A stretch of 12,300 nt of DNA from an uncultured Phycisphaera sp. (GTDB taxonomy: Bacteria; Planctomycetota; Phycisphaerae; Phycisphaerales; SM1A02): positions 1 to 12,300 of the forward strand of contig CALDQF010000397.1 of NCBI GenBank assembly GCA_937911845.1. The letters run 5' to 3'. The position numbers and the translations under genes are program-made. Below, piece by piece: positions 7,218-12,300 of this stretch (within the stretch, counting starts at the first letter, position 1; each line of letters begins with the position of its first letter). The notes under the pieces were generated by a model. It was given only the letters and a program-made list of their open reading frames with translations, was not told the origin of the DNA and made no database searches.

Positions 7218-7994
7218 TCAACGTCCTTCGCGCAAGCGTTCGCCCAGCCAATCGGCGAGTTCGGGTTCCGCAATAATCTTGGCCGCTACAGCTTCGATGT
7301 CGTAGGGCTCTCGAATGAATTCGAGTGTGGTTTTGTCTTCACCTTCGCTGGTTTCCAAAATGGCATAGGACGCACGCGAGTCACCATCACGGGGCTGCCC
7401 CACCGAGCCAGGATTGAAAATCAACTGCTCATCGGTCGGAAGCGTCCACGGCCCCTCGCCAAGTTCCTCGGGGGAGTAGAACTCTGGCTCGGCGGTAAAC
7501 ACTCCCGGAACATGGGTGTGCCCCTGCATGCCGTACCGGGGCACCCGGGCGAAGATTTGTTCAAACTTTCTGGTCCCAGATTGAACATCCTCTGGGAACA
7601 AATATTCATTGATCGGCTTTCGGGGCGTACCATGAACCGCCAAGAAGTCTCCTTCTTGAACGCGGACGCGAAGCCTTCCCAGCAATTCCCAACGGGCACG
7701 GCGTTGATCCGCATCCGTGACTGCTTCCAATTGCTTCCGGGTCCAATACGCCGCTCGTTCCGCCACCTCGTTGAAATTGGTGGGCTCGTACAACGCGGCC
7801 AAATCGTGGTTGCCAAGCAAGCACCATTCGCAACGTTCCGCCACCAAATCAACACATTCAACCGGATTCGGGCCGTAACCGAGCACATCACCCAAACAGA
7901 CAATGCGATCAACTCCGCGCTGATCGATGCTGGCGAGCACCATTTGCAATGCCTCAAGGTTGCCATGAATGTCACTGATGACTGCGGTTCGCAT
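7218..7994 (-). CDS. Calcineurin-like metallophosphoesterase (YfcE/MJ0936-like)
   Basis: This 258-residue protein carries the full metal-binding set of the superfamily: SDIHGN (D8, H10), GDVLGYGPNP (GD at 35-36), GNHD (61-64), a histidine in HGTP (121) and GHTH (158-161), followed by NPGSVGQPRDGD. Such proteins hydrolyse phosphodiesters or phosphomonoesters with two metal ions; the physiological substrate cannot be read from the sequence. The ATG at 7994 puts the first motif at the N-terminus, as usual. The frame is open far upstream to 8402, but that part is antisense to the Fe-S gene and has no homology. No ribosome binding site is visible before the ATG. A TATCCT twelve bases upstream could be a -10 element giving a very short leader. 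It is the first gene of the leftward group and is divergent from the Fe-S gene, with 56 bases between. Confidence 0.9.
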   Translation of the reverse strand: MRTAVISDIHGNLEALQMVLASIDQRGVDRIVCLGDVLGYGPNPVECVDLVAERCEWCLLGNHDLAALYEPTNFNEVAERAAYWTRKQLEAVTDADQRRARWELLGRLRVRVQEGDFLAVHGTPRKPINEYLFPEDVQSGTRKFEQIFARVPRYGMQGHTHVPGVFTAEPEFYSPEELGEGPWTLPTDEQLIFNPGSVGQPRDGDSRASYAILETSEGEDKTTLEFIREPYDIEAVAAKIIAEPELADWLGERLREGR

Positions 7995-8050
7995 GCGTAG
8001 AAAGAGAGGATACCGCATGCCGGACGTCGTGGGTCCGCTAGTGTGGAGGC

Positions 8051-8323
8051 ATGACTGAAGATCAGACTCCCTGCGAAGATCCGATCGTTTGCTTCTGTTA
8101 CCGGGTCTCCCGAGCCAAGTTGGTCGCCTTTTTGCGGAAAAAAAAACCAGTCGTGGCCAGCCAAATCTCTGAATGCGATGGTGCCGGTACGGGGTGTGGC
8201 TGGTGTCGAAGACTTCTGGAGGACATGCATGCGAGCCACCAGGCCGGGGGAGACCCTGGCCAAGACCTGAATCAGGAGGCCAACGAGGCCGCTCGACGAA
8301 CTTGGCGCTCGGAACCTTCCTGA
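8051..8323 (+). CDS. BFD-type [2Fe-2S]-binding protein
   Basis: The 90-residue protein has the cysteine pattern of the bacterioferritin-associated ferredoxin-like domain: C14-x-C16 (VCFCYRV) and C49-x2-C52 (GTGCGWCRRLL), about 33 residues apart, which would hold a [2Fe-2S] cluster. Stand-alone BFD proteins pass electrons to bacterioferritin for iron release, while related domains occur in other redox enzymes. No bacterioferritin gene is in the window. The last 30 residues (HASHQAGG onward) are a polar tail without a family match. GGAGG lies only one base from the ATG, closer than normal, but no better in-frame start exists. A run of nine A (8138-8146) falls within the KKK codons and could cause sequencing or transcription slippage. 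The gene is divergent from the phosphoesterase and precedes ybeY by about 105 bases. Confidence 0.85.
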   Translation: MTEDQTPCEDPIVCFCYRVSRAKLVAFLRKKKPVVASQISECDGAGTGCGWCRRLLEDMHASHQAGGDPGQDLNQEANEAARRTWRSEPS

Positions 8324-8428
8324 AATGTTGCCTCAGCCCCAGATGGGGGTATCCTCTTTCCGTGCGACGAATGCAGATTGGGCCCAGCGGTGGCACCAGC
8401 ATTTGTTGACCCCGTGGACGACTGCCTG

Positions 8429-8947
8429 ATGCACGCCGATTCCAGCGCTTCCGAAGGAAGCCAGACCGAGCCGGTCACGACCGGCGATGAACCTCCTGAA
8501 CCGTTCCACCTGCTGACTCCAGCCGGGTTTGTTCCTGCGGACCATCAATGGCTTTCCGACCACCTTGGACAGCTTTTGGGGCACCTCCCGGCTGAAGTGG
8601 AGCAAATCAATATTCGGCTGCTTGACGACGCTGGGATGTCCGAATTGCATCAGCAATGGAAGGGGCTTGAAGGGCCAACCGATGTCTTGAGTTGGTTTCA
8701 TTCGTCCGGCGACCAACCGATCGAAGTCGACCTGGCGATCGGCCTTGAGGTGGCGGCCCGCGAGGCGTTGCAACGGGGCCACCCGATTCGACAAGAGCTT
8801 CTGCTGTACATCGTCCACGGCATTCTGCATGGCTGTGGATTTGACGATCTTGCACCTGAAGCAGCCGATCGAATGCATGCCGAGGAAGATCGGATTCTTG
8901 CTCTGGTGGGGGTCGAAGCCACCTACAAGCGGGAGGCTTCCGAATGA
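8429..8947 (+). CDS. ybeY: Endoribonuclease / rRNA maturation factor YbeY
   Basis: YbeY is a metal-dependent endoribonuclease needed for 16S rRNA 3'-end maturation and ribosome quality control. From the ATG at 8429 the protein has 172 residues, about the family size. It shows INIRLLDDAGMSELHQQWKG, then TDVLSWF (the family's TDVLSF), and the metal site region HGILHGCGFDD. The usual motif is H-x3-H-x5-H; here the first two histidines are H130 and H134 and the third position is aspartate (D140). Aspartate can bind zinc, so the enzyme may still work, but it is a departure from the canonical site. The frame is open further upstream (TTG at 8378, GTG at 8414) and no candidate start has a clear ribosome binding site, so the N-terminus is uncertain. 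The stop overlaps the next start (ATGA). Confidence 0.9.
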   Translation: MHADSSASEGSQTEPVTTGDEPPEPFHLLTPAGFVPADHQWLSDHLGQLLGHLPAEVEQINIRLLDDAGMSELHQQWKGLEGPTDVLSWFHSSGDQPIEVDLAIGLEVAAREALQRGHPIRQELLLYIVHGILHGCGFDDLAPEAADRMHAEEDRILALVGVEATYKREASE

Positions 8948-10155
8948 GTCTTCACGACGTCTTTGGGGTGGGACTGATTGTCTTGGGGCTTTGGCTTAGC
9001 GCTGTCGCCTCGGCGCTTGCGGAAGCCAGTCGTTCGGGAATTGAAGCGCGGACATCGGTCCGTCCCCAACGGCTTGACCAACTCCTTGATGCGAGAGAAC
9101 GAGCACGACTGGCCGCGCGGGCTTTGGCCACCATGGGCTTGTTGGCCGGAGTCTTGCTGTTGGCAAGCAACCTTGATGTCGCCAAAGGCATTCTTTCCGT
9201 GCTGTTGGGCATCGTGGCGGTCGTTGTGGCAGAGTCATTCGCCCGTCATGCTCCCGAAGCAACCGCCGCCTCAGGACTGCGCGCGGTCGCCATGGCTGAT
9301 GCAGGACTGGTCGCGCTTCGTCCCCTAATCTTGATTCTGGATGAGGCAGCCCGTCGCCTCACCGGGGCGAACCTGCGGACCGGTGAAGACGAGGAAGAGG
9401 CTGAATTTCGTCGGCACATCGAAGACTCACAACGCCGGGGGGGGTTGGACGAACGTGGGGCTTCATTGGTTGAGAACGCCGTGGAATTTGGCTCCGCTGA
9501 AGTGCACGAAATCATGACGCCTCGAATCGAAATCGACGGCATCATGCTGACCGATGACCTAGAAGCATTGACTGAATCACTCCATGACGTCCAACACTCC
9601 CGAGTTCCGGTGTACCGGGAAAGCCTTGATGAAATTGTGGGCGTGCTTCATGTTCGGGATTTGCTCCCCTATTTGGGGCCACGGAGCAAACCGATCCATC
9701 TGGAGTCACTTCTGCGTCAACCACTGATTGTTCCCGAGACCATGCCAGTTGCCGATTTGCTGGCAGCCTTCCGAGACCAGGGCATTCGATTCGCTGTGGT
9801 GGTGGATGAGTACGGTGGTACCGCAGGAATTGCCTCGGCGGAAGACGTCTTGTCCGAGTTGGTTGGTGAACTGGAAACCCCGGAATCCGATGGCATCGAA
9901 GTTCATGAGACCTTTCTTGAAGTTGAAGGTTGGGTTCACGTGGACGAACTCAACGACCGCTTCGAGCTCGATATTCCAGAGGACGACGACTATGAAACGG
10001 TGGCCGGCTATTTGTTGGCCACACTGGGTCGAGTCCCTGATTCACGGGAGTCCTACACCTGTGGAGCCGGACGAACATTCAACATCACCCATGCCACACC
10101 CACCACAATTGAGCGGGTTCGAATTCTTCGAGACACCACCGAGCAAGACGCATGA
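8944..10155 (+). CDS. CorC/HlyC-type membrane protein with CBS domains (CNNM-like)
   Basis: The family comprises DUF21-type membrane proteins with a cytoplasmic CBS pair and a C-terminal CorC/HlyC domain, implicated in magnesium or cobalt export or resistance; the exact cation here is unknown. The 403-residue protein has hydrophobic segments at about 4-27, 57-77, 82-103 and 118-134. A linker carries the EFRRHIEDSQRRGGLDE pattern. The CBS pair starts near MTPR (191-194) and includes RVPVYRESLDEIVGVLHVRDLL and VVDEYGGTAGI (286-296). The C-terminal domain follows from about 320 with the typical DDYETVAGYLL (348-358). The N-terminal membrane part is more divergent than the rest. The start overlaps the ybeY stop (ATGA), and its own stop overlaps the tsaB start in the same way. 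A ybeY-corC order is common in bacteria. Confidence 0.92.
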   Translation: MSLHDVFGVGLIVLGLWLSAVASALAEASRSGIEARTSVRPQRLDQLLDARERARLAARALATMGLLAGVLLLASNLDVAKGILSVLLGIVAVVVAESFARHAPEATAASGLRAVAMADAGLVALRPLILILDEAARRLTGANLRTGEDEEEAEFRRHIEDSQRRGGLDERGASLVENAVEFGSAEVHEIMTPRIEIDGIMLTDDLEALTESLHDVQHSRVPVYRESLDEIVGVLHVRDLLPYLGPRSKPIHLESLLRQPLIVPETMPVADLLAAFRDQGIRFAVVVDEYGGTAGIASAEDVLSELVGELETPESDGIEVHETFLEVEGWVHVDELNDRFELDIPEDDDYETVAGYLLATLGRVPDSRESYTCGAGRTFNITHATPTTIERVRILRDTTEQDA

Positions 10156-10808
10156 AGCTCGCGCTTGAACTGTCCCAGCGCGAAGCCACCATCGCCGTTG
10201 CTCTTGAAGAAAATGTGGCCACTCGACCCGTAAGCATGGGAGGACGACAGGAACAGGATGTGCTGTGGCCCATGATCGAAGAAGCAACACAAGAAGTCGG
10301 TGGCAAGCCTGCAGACCTCAGTGAAGTGGTTTTGAACGCCGGCCCAGGTGGGTTCACTGGAGTTCGAACGGCCGTTGCAACCGCGGCCATGCTGGGGCGA
10401 TTGGGAGCACAAATATTGGCGTTGCCGGCTCATCTGGCGGTGGCAGATGCATCGCTTCCGGAAGGCGGTCCCGACACCAGCATTGTGTTGGCGGTCAAGA
10501 ACCACCGAGCATGGATTGGCACGGTGTGTTGGCAAGAAGGTCTTTGGATCCCCTCAGGATCACCGCAAGACGTGGAACTTAAAACTTTCTTTGCCAAACA
10601 CAATCCAACCCGGGTTGTGGCGGATGAACATCTTCCCGAAGAATTTCAAAGGGTTTGCGAGATCATCCCATTGCGTACCAGTGCCAACGCACTGTTTCAT
10701 CGCCTTTTGAAAGACTCTTCACGTACCCCTCTGGATCAACTTCGGCCCATCTATCCCCGCGTACCGGAAGCGGCCCGCCTCTGGGAAGAGAGGCGCGCTG
10801 GCCCTTAA
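10152..10808 (+). CDS. tsaB: tRNA threonylcarbamoyladenosine biosynthesis protein TsaB
   Basis: TsaB pairs with TsaD and TsaE to make N6-threonylcarbamoyladenosine at position 37 of ANN-decoding tRNAs. The 218-residue protein starts MKLALELSQREATIAVAL, matching the first strands of the ASKHA fold, although the usual I-D-T-S is L-E-L-S here. The family motif is at GPGGFTGVR (64-72, usually GPGSFTGLR). The C-terminus ends RPIYPRVPEAARLWEERR, resembling the typical Y-x-R-x-P-E-A-x2-x-W pattern. The N-terminal half is well conserved and the C-terminal half less so, as is normal for this non-catalytic partner. ATG overlaps the corC stop, so it is the last gene of a coupled ybeY-corC-tsaB unit. tsaD and tsaE are not in the window. 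Confidence 0.9.
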   Translation: MKLALELSQREATIAVALEENVATRPVSMGGRQEQDVLWPMIEEATQEVGGKPADLSEVVLNAGPGGFTGVRTAVATAAMLGRLGAQILALPAHLAVADASLPEGGPDTSIVLAVKNHRAWIGTVCWQEGLWIPSGSPQDVELKTFFAKHNPTRVVADEHLPEEFQRVCEIIPLRTSANALFHRLLKDSSRTPLDQLRPIYPRVPEAARLWEERRAGP

Positions 10809-11810
10809 TCAGCAGTCGTTGTCCCAAGTTGAAAGCAGAATCTGGAGATCTGAGAAATCGGTTTCTCCGTCTTCATTAAGATCGCCGCCATCTGACAATC
10901 CCCAAGCGGACAGCACCACCTGCAAGTCAGAGAAGTTGACTTCGTTGTCACCGTTGAGATCACCAAGGCAGCCCTCAAATCCATCAAAGTATTGCGTAGC
11001 GAGGTCATAAGCTTGAGGTCCAATGACCAAGCCCATCAGGCGACCCGGAAGGTCATCCGCGATGGGGTGGATGCCACCCCAAATACGGCTGAGCGAGCAC
11101 TGATCGCTCGCGTCGCGGTAACTGACCCACTGCAGCGTGACATCGGTTGAAGGTCCTTTTTCGAAGACCAAGAAGTTGTTCCGAGACGCGACATACTCGC
11201 CCAAACCACCTGGGAAATATGGGCTTCCGGTCAACAATGTCAACAACTCGGCCGCGGCACGGCTGTAGGTGGAATGGCCGGACACATAACCCGCAAAGTT
11301 TGGTGTCACGAAAGATGGCCGCTGATAAGGCCACCAGTCCTCCGCCAAAATCCAGTCGCAACCCGCAGTATCGATGGTTGGGTCATTGATGAAATCTGGA
11401 CCACGCCATGCAAATGCAGCCATCTTGCCAATATCCGCTGAAGACGACACCAAGTGGTTGTGCCGCTCACCAGGCGCCGCAGATGCTTGGGTGATTTGCT
11501 CGATCAATCCCGGGATGATTTGTAATCCTTGGGGACTGTAATTGGGCAGGAAGGGACTGGTGCGTTGACCATTCTGCGCCATCCATCGCACGACCGAGAC
11601 AGGTCGCACATAGTCGTAGTACCCCTTGACCCCCCATGCGGTGATTGCCACATCATGCATGCAGCCACCTAGAGCAAAATAGGCTTTGACATCAAACTCC
11701 AGCTCCGAGAGGACTGGACCTTCTCCACCCAGTTTGCGTTCAAAGGAAGGGTGGTCCATCACGTCATTCAGCAACGTGAACCAGTGGCCAGGGGGAGTTT
11801 CATCAGACAT
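10809..11810 (-). CDS. Vanadium haloperoxidase/PAP2-type enzyme, N-terminally truncated, with dockerin-like repeats
   Basis: The frame holds 333 residues of a vanadium-dependent haloperoxidase-like protein of the PAP2 superfamily. The vanadate/phosphate site is complete: K62-x6-R69-P70 (KGYYDYVRP), SGH at 177-179 with H179, and S241-R242-x5-H248-x3-D252 (SRIWGGIHPIADD). Two dockerin-like calcium-binding repeats end the protein: GDLNGDNEVNFSDLQ ... SAWG (283-304) and GDLNEDGETDFSDLQ ... STW (309-329), typical of secreted planctomycete proteins. Homologues I know carry SETPPGHW well inside the chain, after a signal peptide and a long helical domain. Here MSDETPPGHW is the start, so roughly the first third or half is missing. 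The ATG with its GGAG (11820-11823, nine bases upstream) may belong to another gene fused in frame. GC content drops just beyond it. Substrate and reaction (haloperoxidase or phosphatase) are not determined. Confidence 0.8.
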   Translation of the reverse strand: MSDETPPGHWFTLLNDVMDHPSFERKLGGEGPVLSELEFDVKAYFALGGCMHDVAITAWGVKGYYDYVRPVSVVRWMAQNGQRTSPFLPNYSPQGLQIIPGLIEQITQASAAPGERHNHLVSSSADIGKMAAFAWRGPDFINDPTIDTAGCDWILAEDWWPYQRPSFVTPNFAGYVSGHSTYSRAAAELLTLLTGSPYFPGGLGEYVASRNNFLVFEKGPSTDVTLQWVSYRDASDQCSLSRIWGGIHPIADDLPGRLMGLVIGPQAYDLATQYFDGFEGCLGDLNGDNEVNFSDLQVVLSAWGLSDGGDLNEDGETDFSDLQILLSTWDNDC

Positions 11811-11815
11811 TTATT
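11795..11815. other. Probable junction between planctomycete-like and alphaproteobacteria-like DNA
   Basis: To the left, homology to haloperoxidase-type proteins runs right up to the TPPGHW codons. To the right, the DNA becomes AT-rich, has a ribosome binding site and ATG, and then the end of a J-domain gene of alphaproteobacterial type. The break is placed at the codons for MSDE, where the sequence fits both sides: S-D-E-T resembles the haloperoxidase S-E-T and could equally be the first codons of a new gene. Position is accurate to perhaps ten bases and rests on protein similarity judged by eye. Confidence 0.6.
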
Positions 11816-11913
11816 TCTTCTCCGGAAAATAGTAACGGTCTTAACAGGGGCATCGAGCAGATTTTGATAAGTTTGGTTTTTAATGATGCAAAAGATAAAT
11901 TGTCTCGTTGGTG
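11811..11913 (-). promoter_or_regulatory. Short AT-rich spacer with a ribosome binding site, downstream of the J-domain gene
   Basis: This 103-base stretch separates the J-domain stop from the ATG at 11810. On the minus strand it ends CCGGAGAAGAAATAA before the ATG, with GGAG nine bases upstream, a good translation start. This suggests that a gene of the right-hand genome began here before the junction replaced its body. In Alphaproteobacteria the gene usually found next is cobS, but only about four codons would remain, too few to identify it. I see no terminator hairpin. Confidence 0.45.
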
Positions 11914-12300
11914 TCATGCAACCGAGGAATTCAGATTTAATGCTTTTTTACGCAAAACGGAATAGGCTAGATTGATTTCCTTGAAACGTTCTTCTGCTTT
12001 GGGGTCAGACTTGTTGTGGTCAGGGTGGTAGCGTTTGGCAAGTTCATTGTATCTTTGCTTCACTGTTGCAGGATCAGATTCAGGGGCAATATCAAAAAGG
12101 GCCCATGCATGACGTTCCTCGTCATCCATATCTTTAAGCTGGGCGTTTGTCTCAGCAGATGTTCCACCAAAAAACCCAAATGTATCTTTGATGGTGCCGT
12201 CTGTTGTGAAGCCGGGACCAGACCCAAACTTCCAGCTTGGCCGTTCCCACGTCGTTGCCCGCCGGATCTCTGCTTCTAGCGCATCACCTTCCAGACCATC
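11914..12300 (-). CDS. J-domain protein of alphaproteobacterial type, N-terminus cut by the right edge
   Basis: The frame is open from the window edge to a TGA at 11914-11916, giving 128 visible residues. A methionine at 12129 is not the start, because conserved sequence continues upstream: EIRRATTWERPSWKFGSG and a following DTFGFFGG. The C-terminal part is a J domain (about residues 66-118): DPATVKQRYNELAKRYHPDHNK with the HPD triad at 92-94, then AEERFKEINLAYSVLR. J domains stimulate the ATPase of DnaK. This particular layout, an R-A-T-x-W-E/Q-R-P-S/T-W segment before a C-terminal J domain, is what I know from the alphaproteobacterial protein encoded just upstream of cobS/cobT. It is lower in GC than the central genes. 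The short tail after the J domain (KKALNLNSSVA) has no match I recognise. Confidence 0.85.
   Translation of the reverse strand, partial: DGLEGDALEAEIRRATTWERPSWKFGSGPGFTTDGTIKDTFGFFGGTSAETNAQLKDMDDEERHAWALFDIAPESDPATVKQRYNELAKRYHPDHNKSDPKAEERFKEINLAYSVLRKKALNLNSSVA

Noticed and set aside
8335..8360. CCCC-AGAT-GGGG hairpin after the Fe-S gene as a terminator
   Set aside because: The stem is only four base pairs and the following sequence is a mixed pyrimidine stretch rather than a T run.
7995..8402. N-terminal extension of the phosphoesterase to 8402
   Set aside because: The family starts at M-R-T-A-V-I-S-D-I-H; the extension is antisense to the BFD-type gene with its intact cysteine motifs.
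9931..9946. GGGTTCACGTGGACGA as a parS copy
   Set aside because: It matches 11 of 16 positions with broken arms and lies in a coding region encoding ordinary CorC residues.
10105..10125. GGTTCGAATTC resembling a tRNA T-arm
   Set aside because: It lies in the corC coding sequence and no acceptor stem, anticodon arm or D-arm can be formed around it.

Overview
Most of the window (about 150 to 11,805) reads as one stretch of moderately GC-rich bacterial chromosome, most likely from a planctomycete of the Phycisphaerae type. The pointers are a C-terminal pair of dockerin-like D-L-N-G-D ... W-G repeats on a secreted-type enzyme, a long YidC, and the overall housekeeping gene set. This assignment is inference; there is no rRNA gene to confirm it. 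Both ends look different. The first ~90-150 bases are AT-rich and hold the start of an unrecognised gene. The last ~490 bases hold part of a J-domain protein of a kind I associate with Alphaproteobacteria. At about 11,810 the planctomycete-like sequence stops in the middle of a vanadium haloperoxidase-type gene. The window is therefore probably a join of DNA from two organisms, either an assembly or amplification chimera or, less likely, a real insertion.

Left half, minus strand (7994 to 470): a leftward gene group encodes a calcineurin-like phosphoesterase, the membrane insertase YidC, the tRNA-modifying GTPase MnmE and a hotdog-fold thioesterase. Further left, after a short gene on the opposite strand that may belong to DUF721/DciA, come an importer-type ABC ATPase and ParB. 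ParB has a GTG start fixed by a perfect AGGAGG site. Two parS-like palindromes lie close by: a perfect one between the ABC gene and parB, and a 15/16 copy inside the ABC gene. The yidC-mnmE-parB grouping with parS is typical of origin-proximal chromosome, but parA, rsmG, rnpA, rpmH and dnaA are not in the window.

Right half, plus strand (8051 to 10808): a BFD-type [2Fe-2S] protein, divergent from the phosphoesterase, is followed by ybeY, a CorC/HlyC-type CBS protein and tsaB. The last three are chained by ATGA start-stop overlaps. They join rRNA maturation, a membrane CBS protein and tRNA t6A synthesis, so together with mnmE the window is rich in RNA-modification and translation-support genes.

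Far right, minus strand: the haloperoxidase/PAP2-type fragment meets tsaB tail to tail with no base between the stop codons. It keeps the whole vanadate-binding signature but lacks the N-terminal part usual for its family.

I see no CRISPR array, insertion sequence, tRNA or rRNA gene, and no clearly new defence or biosynthetic system. The observations most worth following up are the two taxonomic junctions, the parS pair beside a parB with no parA, and the altered zinc motif in YbeY.
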